64,000 nt of DNA from Bryobacterales bacterium (GTDB lineage: Bacteria; Acidobacteriota; Terriglobia; Bryobacterales; UBA6623): assembly GCA_028819255.1 (NCBI GenBank), contig JAPPMB010000114.1:126998-190997 (forward strand), written 5' to 3'. The notes under the pieces were generated by a model. It did not search any database. It saw nothing but the letters and a program-made list of their open reading frames with translations, and was not told where the DNA came from. Shown here piece after piece: positions 26,071 through 34,723 of the stretch (positions are counted from its first letter, which is position 1; each line of letters opens with the position of its first letter). The position numbers and the translations under genes were made by a program.

Positions 26071-26397
26071 GACCCGCTTGCGTTGACGCCCCGGCTGTCC
26101 CTCCGGCCTGCATTGCGGACGCCGTTGAGCCGGGCAAGGATCCAGTGGCTCGTGTCGCAACGCCCCCTTCCGCCACACTTGCCGGCGTTGCCCGAGTGCC
26201 CCGGCTGCGCCGACTGGGGACGCCTGGCCGATCCGGACGCGCAACACTGCAGCCGCGTAGCGGGACTCGGGATTCCGGCCCGGAACTGCCTTTCCGCCTG
26301 CGGGTCGCCTGGTCCGCGGCATGAACAGCCCGGTCAGTCACTCCTGTCTTCGAGCGGCCCAGTGGGTAGCCCTTGCTCCATCGCTCCTGGGTTCGAC
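26071..26397. other. 327-base gap without a recognisable gene
   Basis: The gap lies between the convergent SprT-like and P1-peptidase stops. It contains the right copy of the imperfect 16-base repeat (26080-26095) and returns to high GC. Open frames on both strands are low-complexity GC-driven frames with no family resemblance. No T-tailed hairpin was seen. Confidence 0.5.
26080..26095 (+). repeat. right copy of the imperfect 16-base repeat
   Basis: GCGTTGACGCCCCGGC, 14 of 16 identical to the copy at 23503-23518. It falls 10 bases after the stop of the SprT-like gene, where base composition rises back to the chromosomal level. Confidence 0.25.
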
Positions 26398-27477
26398 CTA
26401 GAGATCCCGTGCTGCTGGCAGTCCGAAGCCGCTCGATGCCGCTCTCACCGCCGCCACGACGGCATTTGCCATGGCGCTGGCAGCCGCTGCGCCGACCAGC
26501 CCGAGCAGACGGACATCCGGTCGCCCTCCGCCAAGTCCCAGCGCGAATACGGTGTCGCCGTCAAAGGGCATGTGGGCGGGGCGAATCGCCCGCGCCAGCC
26601 CGTCGTGAGCCATCTGGGCGACTTTCGTCGCTTGCGACTTGGTCCAGAGCAGGTTCGTCGCGATGACGCCGATCGTGGTGTTGCCGCTCCCCTCGGCAAT
26701 GGTGCGCCAGCCTCCTGCAATGAGCTGTTTCATGCTGTCGGCGAAGCCGTCGCCAGTCTCGTTGCGGGCGCCCGCCACAATCTCCCCGGTTGAGGGTTCG
26801 ACTACGTCGCCCAGGCAGTTCACCGCGACAAGGGCTCCCACGACGAGTCCGTCTCCGAGGGAGACCGCAGACGACCCCAGGCCGCCTCGCATCGCGCGGC
26901 CGGCGCCGAGCATCTTGCCGACCGTCGCACCCGCACCCGCGCCGACGCTCCCCATCTCCACGGGCCCGCCCGAAGCCGCCACTGCGGCGAGGCGGCCCGA
27001 CCTTGCGTCCGGGCGGATCTCCGGATCGCCCACGCCCAGGTCGAACAGGACCGCCGCCGGGACGATCGGCACCACGGACTCTCCCACGGTGAAGCCTCTC
27101 CCCTGGCGCTCAAGATGCCGCATCACACCGTCGGCCGCCGCAAGGCCGTAGGCGCTGCCACCCGTCAGCAGCACCGCATGGACGGATCCCACGGTCATCT
27201 CGGGGCTCAGCAGGCCGGTTTCCCTTGTCCCCGGGGCGCCGCCGCGAACATCCACTCCGGCGACCGCGCCGCCCTCGGCCAGGACCACGGTGCATCCGGT
27301 CGAGCCGGACCGGTGTGTCCAGTGTCCCACCCGGACTCCTCGCACGGCGGTCAGTGTCGAGTTCACTTCCGTTGCTTCCGATCCGGCCAGTCCCGCAGCC
27401 ACGCCGGCGGCCCCAAGGCCTAGGACTCCGCGCCTCGAGACGGTCCTGCAGAGGATGGGGTGTCCCATCGGCAACAT
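26398..27477 (-). CDS. P1-family peptidase (S58, DmpA/OAT-like), exported
   Basis: The 359-residue protein has a Tat-like leader (SRRGVLGLGAAGVAAGLAG) and then the P1/S58 fold: VRVGHWT near 49, GGAVAGVDVRGGAPGTRET near 69, LLTGGSAYGLAAADGV near 103, and the self-processing and catalytic strand GSGNTTIGVIATN near 264. In this family the residue at that strand becomes the N-terminal nucleophile after autocleavage; here it is probably a Thr of the NTT triplet rather than Ser. Members act as aminopeptidases, beta-peptidases or amidases. The ATG chosen has GAGGA six bases upstream; an in-frame start 15 bases earlier exists. It diverges from the LarA-like gene. Confidence 0.88.
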   Translation of the reverse strand: MLPMGHPILCRTVSRRGVLGLGAAGVAAGLAGSEATEVNSTLTAVRGVRVGHWTHRSGSTGCTVVLAEGGAVAGVDVRGGAPGTRETGLLSPEMTVGSVHAVLLTGGSAYGLAAADGVMRHLERQGRGFTVGESVVPIVPAAVLFDLGVGDPEIRPDARSGRLAAVAASGGPVEMGSVGAGAGATVGKMLGAGRAMRGGLGSSAVSLGDGLVVGALVAVNCLGDVVEPSTGEIVAGARNETGDGFADSMKQLIAGGWRTIAEGSGNTTIGVIATNLLWTKSQATKVAQMAHDGLARAIRPAHMPFDGDTVFALGLGGGRPDVRLLGLVGAAAASAMANAVVAAVRAASSGFGLPAARDL

Positions 27478-27500
27478 TCTACGTCCTCGCACGGTGCCTG

Positions 27501-27506
27501 TATAAT
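27501..27506 (+). promoter_or_regulatory. consensus -10 TATAAT 8 bases before the LarA-like start
   Basis: TATAAT ends 8 bases before the ATG, so transcription starting at the usual distance begins at or one or two bases before the start codon. There is no ribosome-binding site. This is the clearest leaderless candidate in the window. Confidence 0.5.
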
Positions 27507-27514
27507 CCCTTGCG

Positions 27515-28789
27515 ATGGGCCTGCCCCGACTGATCGAGATTCGCCAGAACTTTCCCGACCGCTCCCTTCCCGATGTCTACCAGGCGGTGCGGGCGGAGAT
27601 GGATGCGGCGGACTGGGTCGCGAGCGTGCCGCCAGGCAGTCGCATCGCAGTCGGAGTCGGCAGCCGCGGCATTGCAAACCTTGACACGATCGTCCGGGCG
27701 GTGATCGATTCGTGGCGCAATCGCCGCGTCAAGCCTTTCATCATCCCGGTCATGGGCAGCCATGGAGGCGGTACCGCGCAGGGCCAGGAGGAGGTCTTGG
27801 CGCACTATGGGATCACCGAGGGAGCGATGGGCGCACCGGTGGTTAGCTCGCTGGACGTAGTGCCGATCGGCGAGTCGCCTCAGGGAATCGCCGTCTCGAT
27901 GGACAAGTCCGCGTGGGAGGCCGACGGAGTCATGCTGTGCAGCCGTGTCAAGTGGCACACAGGCTTCGAAGGAAGGATCGAGAGCGGCATTCACAAGATG
28001 ATGGCGATCGGCCTTGGAAAGTGGGAGGGTGCCAGGCGCTACCACATGTGGGCGGTCCGTCTGGGACTGGAGCAGGTCATCCGCGAGGTCGGCCGCGTGA
28101 TGCTCGATACGGGCCGGATGCTCGGCGGTCTCGCCATTCTCGAGGACGCCTGCCACGGTACCGCCGAAGTGCACGCCGTCGGCGCGTCCGGCATGGTTCC
28201 CCGCGAGGAGGAGCTGCTGGCGCTAGTGAAGGGCTGGAAGGCGAACATCCCGGTTTCCTCGATCGACCTGCTGGTCGTGGACGAGATCGGAAAGAACATT
28301 TCGGGCTCGGGCATGGACACCAAGGTGATCAATCGCTCCTCTCTCGGGCGCAACTGCTGGCCCGGCCTCCCGCGCATCGAGCGCATCTACGCCCGCAGCA
28401 TCACGCCCCACGGAGGTGGCAACGCCGTGGGGATCGGCCTATGCGACATCATCCACGACCGGCTCTACGAGGCGGTCGACTTTCCAAAGACGTGGATCAA
28501 TTCCTTCACCGCGTCCAGCACCATCGGGTGCATGTGCCCGCCGCACTTCCCGACCGACCGCGAGTGCATCGAGAAGATCCTCGCAACGTGCGGCAAGGCC
28601 GACTCCGCCGATTGCGGCGTGGTCTGGATCCGCAACACCATGGAACTTGGCCGCATGCGCGTCAGCGAGAACCTTCTCGAAGAATTGCGGGGTGACCCGC
28701 TCATTGAGGTCGTTGGCGCCCCTCGACCGATCAAGTTCGACCCGGACGGTCAGGTCTCGGACGAGACGAGGATTGCCGAGGCGGCCTAG
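27515..28789 (+). CDS. LarA-like DUF2088 protein
   Basis: The 424-residue protein shows the DUF2088/lactate-racemase N-terminal domain features: AVGVGSRGIANLD near 49, FIIPVMGSHGGGTAQGQ near 74, and RVKWHTGFEGRIESGIHKMMAIGLGKWEGA near 145, which has the conserved His and Lys region. Characterised LarA racemases carry a nickel-pincer cofactor made by LarB/C/E; none of those genes is in the window, so lactate racemase is not claimed. The C-terminal half (VDEIGKNISGSGMDTKV, HGGGNAVGIGLCDI) matches the subgroup annotated as nickel-pincer-dependent epimerase-like. It is transcribed just upstream of the polyprenyl synthase gene, 123 bases apart. Confidence 0.82.
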   Translation: MGLPRLIEIRQNFPDRSLPDVYQAVRAEMDAADWVASVPPGSRIAVGVGSRGIANLDTIVRAVIDSWRNRRVKPFIIPVMGSHGGGTAQGQEEVLAHYGITEGAMGAPVVSSLDVVPIGESPQGIAVSMDKSAWEADGVMLCSRVKWHTGFEGRIESGIHKMMAIGLGKWEGARRYHMWAVRLGLEQVIREVGRVMLDTGRMLGGLAILEDACHGTAEVHAVGASGMVPREEELLALVKGWKANIPVSSIDLLVVDEIGKNISGSGMDTKVINRSSLGRNCWPGLPRIERIYARSITPHGGGNAVGIGLCDIIHDRLYEAVDFPKTWINSFTASSTIGCMCPPHFPTDRECIEKILATCGKADSADCGVVWIRNTMELGRMRVSENLLEELRGDPLIEVVGAPRPIKFDPDGQVSDETRIAEAA

Positions 28790-28912
28790 GCCGGGAGCTG
28801 GCATGCGATGTGGCCCTGCGAAGTGGGACAGGAACTGGCAGACCGGTCCCCCCGCAGACGGGTGCGAACCGGCGGAAGTCGATAGACTGAAGGCTCGGGT
28901 CCCGTTCGATTG

Positions 28913-29914
28913 ATGGCAGCGTCCCGCCCCGCCCCGCTCTCCAAGGTGGAACTGTTCTCCCTTGTCGCCTCCGACCTGCGTCGCGTTGACAAGGTCATTG
29001 CTCTCGACACGGTCTGCTCCGAGGATGCCGTCACATCGATCAGCCGCCACCTGAACTCAAGCGGCGGAAAGCGGCTGCGCCCGGCGCTCGTCCTCCTGTC
29101 GGCGCGCGCATGCGGCGCCCGTGGGGACTCCCCGATCCGCATTGCAGCGGTCATGGAGATCATCCACGCTGCGACGCTAGTCCATGACGATGTCATCGAC
29201 AACGCCGAGGTGCGGCGCGGAAGCCCGTCGCCCAACCGGGCGTGGGGCAACCAGATCAGCGTTCTGGCAGGCGACTGGCTCTACATGCAGGCGTTCAGCA
29301 TCGCCCTGCGCGAGCGCGAGTTCGAAATCCTCGACATCCTGATCGACCTGACCAGGATGATGGTTGAGGGCGAGCTGATGCAGGCCGGTCTCATCGGCCG
29401 CCTCGATGTCTCCGAGCAGCAGTACCACGATCTGATTCACCGGAAGACGGCCTGCCTGCTTTCAGCATGCACCCGCCTCGGGGCGCTGCTCGCCCGCAAG
29501 GGCGAGAAGACGGAGGAGCGTCTCCGGGCGTACGGATGGAACCTGGGCATGGCGTTCCAGCTGATCGACGACGTGCTGGATTTTGAGGCCACCGAGTCGG
29601 TGCTCGGGAAGCCGGTGGGCAACGATCTCAAGGAGGGCAAGGTGACGCTGCCGATGATCCTCGCCCTGCGGAAGTGCACGCCGGCGGAGCGCGAGCTGGT
29701 AGAGACGGTAATCCGCGACCGCGGATACGGTTCGGTCTCGCTCGCACGGATTCTCGAGATTCTGGACCGGCACGGGACGATTGCGGAGGTGCGGAAGCGC
29801 GCCATGCGGTTCTGCGATGCGGCGCTCGAGGGACTGGAAACCCTGCCCGACTCGCCGCACAGACGGGCCCTGGTGGATGCTGCGGCACACTGGGCGGTCG
29901 TCCGCGCGAACTGA
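28913..29914 (+). CDS. polyprenyl diphosphate synthase (IspB/HepT-like)
   Basis: The 333-residue protein is a trans-isoprenyl diphosphate synthase with the first Asp-rich motif in LVHDDVIDNAEVRRG near 85 and the second in FQLIDDVLDFEATESVLGKP near 220, plus GGKRLRPAL near 46 and the DLKEGKVTLPM motif near 240. It elongates farnesyl or geranyl diphosphate to the long-chain precursor of menaquinone. The window also contains mqnD, which fits. The ATG directly follows a TTG in frame; no strong ribosome-binding site is visible. Chain length cannot be assigned from the sequence alone. Confidence 0.9.
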   Translation: MAASRPAPLSKVELFSLVASDLRRVDKVIALDTVCSEDAVTSISRHLNSSGGKRLRPALVLLSARACGARGDSPIRIAAVMEIIHAATLVHDDVIDNAEVRRGSPSPNRAWGNQISVLAGDWLYMQAFSIALREREFEILDILIDLTRMMVEGELMQAGLIGRLDVSEQQYHDLIHRKTACLLSACTRLGALLARKGEKTEERLRAYGWNLGMAFQLIDDVLDFEATESVLGKPVGNDLKEGKVTLPMILALRKCTPAERELVETVIRDRGYGSVSLARILEILDRHGTIAEVRKRAMRFCDAALEGLETLPDSPHRRALVDAAAHWAVVRAN

Positions 29915-30041
29915 TCCGGATCACGCTGGCGCATCGGTCGGCCCGCCGGATCAGGATGATCCGTGCGGTCCTGCTCCCTCCGCGAGACGTGCGCCCGCTG
30001 AACCCTCGCCGCACGGAAGCAGCATGCCGCCGTGCGGCGGC

Positions 30042-30830
30042 TCAGTCCCGGCGCTGCGAGGATCTCCCGTCGAGAAACGCCCGCATCATGCGCTTCGGCT
30101 CGTCGGTCCGATAGGCCCTGGCGAAGAAGCGGACTCCTTCCCGGATCGCGCGCGGCAGACTCGCCCGCTCCCAAAGCCGGAACAGCTCCTTCTGATCCCG
30201 GACGGCCACAGGGCCCGCAGACAGAATGGACTCGAGCCAGCCTTCAATGGCGTCGTCGAGATCCGCGGCCGGAACCAGCCTCTGAATGAAGCCCATGTCC
30301 AGGGCCGCTTGAGCGTTGACGATGTCGCCCGTCAGCAGGAGTTCGCGGGTGCGTCCCCAGCCCACGAGCTGCGGCAGCAGGGCTGCTTCGATGACGGACG
30401 GTACGCCGACCCGGACCTCCGGCATGCCGAACTGCGAGTCCGTCGACGCGGCACGCAGGTCACAGCTCGCTGCGACCTCCATTCCGGCCCCGAGGCAGTA
30501 GCCCTCGATCCGGGCCAGTGTCGGCACCGGGAAATCGCGGAGCCGCCTGCACACCCCGTGGAGGTCCAGAATGAACGCTCGCGCGCTGGCGGCGTCGAGC
30601 TCGGCCATTTCGCGAAGGTCGGCTCCTCCGATGAACGCGCGGCTTCCCTCGCCCCGCAGGACCAGCGCCCGGATGGACCGGGAAGCCTCCAGCTGGTCGA
30701 GCGCCGCGGACAGCCGGCGGGCAAGCCCGCCGCCGAGAACGTTGAGCTTGGACTGGTTGTCGATGCTCACCCAGGCCACAGGTCCGCCCGGCAGATCCCG
30801 GATGCGCAGTCGAACCGCAGGTTTGCGCAT
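30042..30830 (-). CDS. enoyl-CoA hydratase/isomerase family protein
   Basis: The 262-residue crotonase-fold protein has the oxyanion-hole segments SRAFIGGADLREMAEL near 62 and YCLGAGMEVAASCDLRAAS near 104, with candidate catalytic Glu residues in GAGMEVA and MPEVRVGVPS (near 128). It probably hydrates enoyl-CoA in fatty-acid or aromatic-acid beta-oxidation, although the crotonase family also includes isomerases and hydrolases. The ATG is supported by GGAGAG about 9 bases upstream; the longer frame upstream is the antiframe of other sequence. It lies 104 bases after the DUF1501 gene on the same strand. Confidence 0.87.
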   Translation of the reverse strand: MRKPAVRLRIRDLPGGPVAWVSIDNQSKLNVLGGGLARRLSAALDQLEASRSIRALVLRGEGSRAFIGGADLREMAELDAASARAFILDLHGVCRRLRDFPVPTLARIEGYCLGAGMEVAASCDLRAASTDSQFGMPEVRVGVPSVIEAALLPQLVGWGRTRELLLTGDIVNAQAALDMGFIQRLVPAADLDDAIEGWLESILSAGPVAVRDQKELFRLWERASLPRAIREGVRFFARAYRTDEPKRMMRAFLDGRSSQRRD

Positions 30831-30934
30831 CGGCTTCAACTCTCCCTGTCCGGCCGGGGCATGCGGCCTGTCCGGCAAGCCAGCACCGTACCGCGGCTTC
30901 CGGGCAAGCGCCGGCTGTAGCCGGCCTTCGGGCC

Positions 30935-32359
30935 TCAGGCTGCGAAGAGCTCGTCCACCGGGGCGTAGGCGTCGTCGTCGGAGACCGGCACGTAGTAGAA
31001 TCCGCGTCCGAGCGGGTCGTCGTACCGCACCGTCGTCCAGTCGATTCCCAGGGCGGAGTAGATGGTCGCCTCGAGGTCCTCGGGCCGGATGTCGCGGTCG
31101 CGGGACCACCCGAACTCCGTCGTGAAGGATCCCGGGCCGCGCCCTCCGCGATCGTTCGTCGCGCCGATCACCTGACCGCCCTGGACTCCGCCGCCGGCGA
31201 GTACGAAGAACATCTGCAGGTAGTGGTCCCGTCCGTTGCGTCCGGCCGAGAGCGGTCCCGGCGTCCGCCCGAACTCGCCGCATGCCACGACCAGCGTCTC
31301 GTCGAGCTTGCCTGAACGGTCAAGGTCCTCGATCAGCGCCGCGAACGCCGGATCGAACTCCCGCGTTCGCCGGTAGAGGTTGTTGCCGTTGTCGCCGTCA
31401 ACGTAGATGTCCGCGTGGTGGTCCCAGCCGTTGGACTCGACTTGGATGAAGCGGGTGCCCTGGTCCTGCTCGACGATCTTCCTTGCCGTGAGGACGGCGT
31501 TGCCGAAGCCGCTGCCCCCGTACCGGGCGCTCTCTTCGGGCGTGAAGCCGAATGCGGAATCGACGGCCGGGCTCTGCATCAGCCGCCGGGCGCCCTGATA
31601 GAACTTTCCCATGGCCGATGCCTGCGGACCCAGCGGAGAGTTCGTGCCGCGCAGCGCGCCGTCGGTCTCCTGCAGCAGGTTCCAGCGGTCGGCGAACCGC
31701 TCCATTCCCCCGGGATGGCTGGCGTTCGCCAGTCCGTCCGCGGAAGCGAACGTCTGGAACGGTCCGAATTCGGAAGGAAGGTAGCCGGCGCCCGAGATCT
31801 TCCTCGCCTGGAGCGAGATGAATGCCGGAAACGCCTGGCCGGGCAGCCGCTCGGGCTCCTTCTCGATCGCCACCACGCTGCCGATGTGAGGTGCGATGCG
31901 ACCTGTGGCCGAGGCCGGGCTCCGCCCGATCTGGAGCCACGTCTGCGCCAGCGGGTGGGCCCGCGCCCAGGCCAGTCCGGAGCGGATGATTGCGATCTTG
32001 TCGATCACGCGGGCGGTGTTCCCGAGCAGCCCTGTCGGTAGGGTCACGCCGCTGAAGGTCTCGGGTGCGAAATCCAGGGGTGTGACCCCGGTGTGGTCCT
32101 TGAAGTCGAACAGGTCGACATGGCTGGGCGCGCCGCGCATGAACAGAAAGATCACGGTCTTCGCCGAGTTCTGCGGCGTCACGCTCCCTGTCGTCTCCGT
32201 CGCGGCGCTGGCCGTCCCGTTCGCGAGAAAGAAGCCGCCCACTCCTGTTAGCGAGTCCCGGAAGAAGGTCCTCCGCGAAACGTGGGGGCGTTCAAAGAAC
32301 CACTGGTGGATCGGCTGCCGCCTGCTGATGAGCTTTTCGAATCGTTGCCGCTCGGCCAC
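30935..32359 (-). CDS. DUF1501 protein with Tat-like leader
   Basis: The 474-residue protein begins with about 25 polar residues and then a twin-arginine leader (VSRRTFFRDSLTGVGGFFLAN). The mature part is a DUF1501 domain of the alkaline-phosphatase/sulfatase fold type: VIFLFMRGAPSHVDLFDFK near 69, NGWDHHADIY near 304 and ACGEFGRTPGPLSAGRNGRDHYLQMF near 351. It lies 18 bases downstream of a DUF1549/DUF1553 gene. This pair recurs in Planctomycetes and Acidobacteriota and is linked to exported carbohydrate or sulfate metabolism, but no reaction is established. Confidence 0.88.
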   Translation of the reverse strand: MAERQRFEKLISRRQPIHQWFFERPHVSRRTFFRDSLTGVGGFFLANGTASAATETTGSVTPQNSAKTVIFLFMRGAPSHVDLFDFKDHTGVTPLDFAPETFSGVTLPTGLLGNTARVIDKIAIIRSGLAWARAHPLAQTWLQIGRSPASATGRIAPHIGSVVAIEKEPERLPGQAFPAFISLQARKISGAGYLPSEFGPFQTFASADGLANASHPGGMERFADRWNLLQETDGALRGTNSPLGPQASAMGKFYQGARRLMQSPAVDSAFGFTPEESARYGGSGFGNAVLTARKIVEQDQGTRFIQVESNGWDHHADIYVDGDNGNNLYRRTREFDPAFAALIEDLDRSGKLDETLVVACGEFGRTPGPLSAGRNGRDHYLQMFFVLAGGGVQGGQVIGATNDRGGRGPGSFTTEFGWSRDRDIRPEDLEATIYSALGIDWTTVRYDDPLGRGFYYVPVSDDDAYAPVDELFAA

Positions 32360-32377
32360 TGTGCCTTGGCCCTCCCG

Positions 32378-34471
32378 TCAGTAGTTGAAGTAGAAGTCGG
32401 TCTTGTTGAAGAGCGTCCACATCAGGTTGGACGCCCTTTGCGCCCGGTCTCCGCCCTGGACGTACTGCAGGCCGGCAGCCGCCTCCTGCTCGGTCGGGTG
32501 GCGGCTCAGGACGCTCAGGTAGAGGTTGGCGACGAGGGCGTCGTCGGACAGCTGCAGGGATTCCCACAGCGTGCCGGTGGTGGCCCGCGGGTCCGTCCTA
32601 AGCAGCACGAAGGGGTTGTTCATCAGGTTCAGCGCCTGCAGCGGACTGCCCGCGCCGCTCCGCGGCGCCCCCTCTCGGTCGCCGGGCGAGAAGGCCTGCA
32701 GGAACTGCCTCGCTCTTCGCGGATACCGGCCGTTCCCAGGAGGCATGTTGACGACATCGGGAAACTGCATCGCGTAGCCCAGCCTGCGGAGGTTGCGCGA
32801 AGCGTTGTAGCTCACCGGACGGCCGCTCGCCACGACGATGGCGTCGTGCATCTGCTCCGCCGTCAGGCGCTTGGCTTGCCGCCGGACGAAATACTGCTCG
32901 TTGAGCGGGTTGAAGACGCCCTCGTACCGCGACGAGAGCTGGTACGTCTGCGACGTGGCGATCTCCTTCATCAGCCACTTCAGGTTGAAGCCGTTCTCGG
33001 CGAAGCCTTCGGCGAGCCATTCGAGCAGGTGGGGATGCGACGGCTGGATGCTCCAGCCTTGGGGCGGCGGGGACGCCGGGTCCAGCCGCAGGAGGTCGAA
33101 CTGGTCGGGCGGCTCGACGAGCCCCCTCGAGAAGAACTCGCGCCAGACGTAGTTCACCGCTGCCCGGGCGAACTGGGGGTCCGCCGTCAGGAGGAGACCG
33201 AGCTTCTCTCGGAGCCGCGTCGCGCTCCCGACCGTCGCATCGCTCTCGAACGGGTAGTCCGGCTCCACGGCACGCGTCTGGTGCAGGCGGTCGGGGCGGT
33301 TCCCTCCCTGCGTCTGGCCGAGATAGATGCCGGCCGTGTCGCCGTTCCCGGCCCGACGCTCCGCTCCCGCCGGCAGGTCGTGGATGAAGTAGTAGTTCGC
33401 GTTCACGCGCCGCATCCGCTCGGGGTCCATCGGCAGCGTTCTGCCGGGCACCCTCCACGCCTGGAACCGGGGAATGTCGGAGAAGTAGGCGGCCAGGCTC
33501 CATCCCTCGAGGCGCTTGGCGGCGGTGCCCCAGACGCTGAGCGCTTCAAGGTGGCCCTCCCCGTCGTGGCAGAGTACGCAATCCATCGTCGAGATGCCCA
33601 GAAAGTCCCTCGCAACAAAGAAGGCGAGCGAGTCGTAGGTGTCCTGGATCGGTCCGCCGGTCGTTCTGCCCCCGACGACATAGCCCACAGGGGAGGCCTT
33701 CACCGGATTGCCGACGAAGTCCCCGTAGGTGCTCTGGAAATGGCTGAAGCTGGTGTAGCGGTCGGGATAGGTGCGGCCGTCGCCTGTTCCCTCGGCGGCG
33801 ATCATCTCCTGCGCCATCTGGTCATAGGGCTTGTTTGCCCGCAGGGATTCCAGGAGATAGAGATGGAGGGAGTCCCGCCCGTGGGGGAACCGGTTGACCA
33901 GCGCGGTCACCTGGGTGTTCCGGAACAGATCGCCGAAGAACATCGTCCAGCGGTCGGCCCACTGCGGGGTGTCCATCAGCCTGCCGACGAGATCCTGGCG
34001 CTTTGTGGCGGAGGTGTCGGCGAGAAAGCCGAGCACCTCGTCCCTGGTGGGAATGCGCCCCGTGAGGTCGAGCGTCGCCCGGCGGACAAACTCGGCGTCG
34101 GTCGTCAGGTAGGTCAGGGGCACGCCCGCGGCCTCCGCCGTCTTCTGGATGCAGTCGTCGATGCCGGCACAGGGCGTCGAGGCCCCGGGCATGGATGCGG
34201 CCGCGGGCCTTGCGAAGACCCCGCCGCGGCGGGGCTGCGGGATCATCGCAAGCGCGTGGCGGGTTGCCGCCGTGCGTTCACGCATCGCACGCAGGTCGTC
34301 GCCTGCGCTGTAGACGGGCCCCACCCCGTCCCGAGGTCCGAAGTACGTGCAGCCCCCGTGGTCCGGGAACGAGCCGTCCGCAGCTTGCCAGTCCGCCTCG
34401 TCGTCGACGCCGAATGCCGGCGCCGCGCACAGCACGAGCGCGGCTGCCAGCACACAGGAACTCTGCTTCAT
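32378..34471 (-). CDS. DUF1549/DUF1553 protein with a CxxCH heme-like motif
   Basis: The 697-residue exported protein has a signal peptide (KQSSCVLAAALVLCAAPAFG). It continues with a DUF1549 domain (FVRRATLDLTGRIPTRDEVL, WADRWTMFFGDLF) in the first third and a DUF1553 domain in the second half (VNYVWREFFSRGLVEPPDQFD, NLMNNPFVLLR). Between them CVLCH at residues 298-302 matches a c-type heme attachment site. The ATG fits the signal peptide; upstream in-frame ATGs would add an implausible leader. It is the first gene of an operon with DUF1501. The function is unknown; covalent heme is a prediction. Confidence 0.87.
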   Translation of the reverse strand: MKQSSCVLAAALVLCAAPAFGVDDEADWQAADGSFPDHGGCTYFGPRDGVGPVYSAGDDLRAMRERTAATRHALAMIPQPRRGGVFARPAAASMPGASTPCAGIDDCIQKTAEAAGVPLTYLTTDAEFVRRATLDLTGRIPTRDEVLGFLADTSATKRQDLVGRLMDTPQWADRWTMFFGDLFRNTQVTALVNRFPHGRDSLHLYLLESLRANKPYDQMAQEMIAAEGTGDGRTYPDRYTSFSHFQSTYGDFVGNPVKASPVGYVVGGRTTGGPIQDTYDSLAFFVARDFLGISTMDCVLCHDGEGHLEALSVWGTAAKRLEGWSLAAYFSDIPRFQAWRVPGRTLPMDPERMRRVNANYYFIHDLPAGAERRAGNGDTAGIYLGQTQGGNRPDRLHQTRAVEPDYPFESDATVGSATRLREKLGLLLTADPQFARAAVNYVWREFFSRGLVEPPDQFDLLRLDPASPPPQGWSIQPSHPHLLEWLAEGFAENGFNLKWLMKEIATSQTYQLSSRYEGVFNPLNEQYFVRRQAKRLTAEQMHDAIVVASGRPVSYNASRNLRRLGYAMQFPDVVNMPPGNGRYPRRARQFLQAFSPGDREGAPRSGAGSPLQALNLMNNPFVLLRTDPRATTGTLWESLQLSDDALVANLYLSVLSRHPTEQEAAAGLQYVQGGDRAQRASNLMWTLFNKTDFYFNY

Positions 34472-34681
34472 GGCAGTATCTCGACCCGATGCCATGTGCC
34501 CCCCCATTAACGCCATCAAGACCCTATCAGATCCGGGGAATCCCGGAGCAGGACGCGGACTCGGCGCGTCAGCCCGGTTTCCTCAGGTCAATCAGACGGG
34601 ATGCCGGACGATTCGGTTTCGCAGGCGAGGCTCGCTAATGCCGATCGGGGTAATGCCCGCGGCCCCGCCCTGAGGGCGTTC

Positions 34682-34687
34682 TATAGT
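34682..34687 (+). promoter_or_regulatory. -10-like TATAGT upstream of the methyltransferase gene
   Basis: TATAGT lies 36 bases before the ATG, and a second TATGGG sits 4 bases further on. A transcript from here would have a leader of about 30 bases that includes the GGAGGA ribosome-binding site. Confidence 0.35.
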
Positions 34688-34723
34688 AACTATGGGTATG
34701 GCTTGGCGCGGCGAGGTGGAGGA

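Noticed and set aside
23503..26095. Calling the 16-base repeats attachment sites of an integrative element
   Set aside because: There is no integrase, transposase, tRNA gene or exact repeat. The match is imperfect and could be chance.
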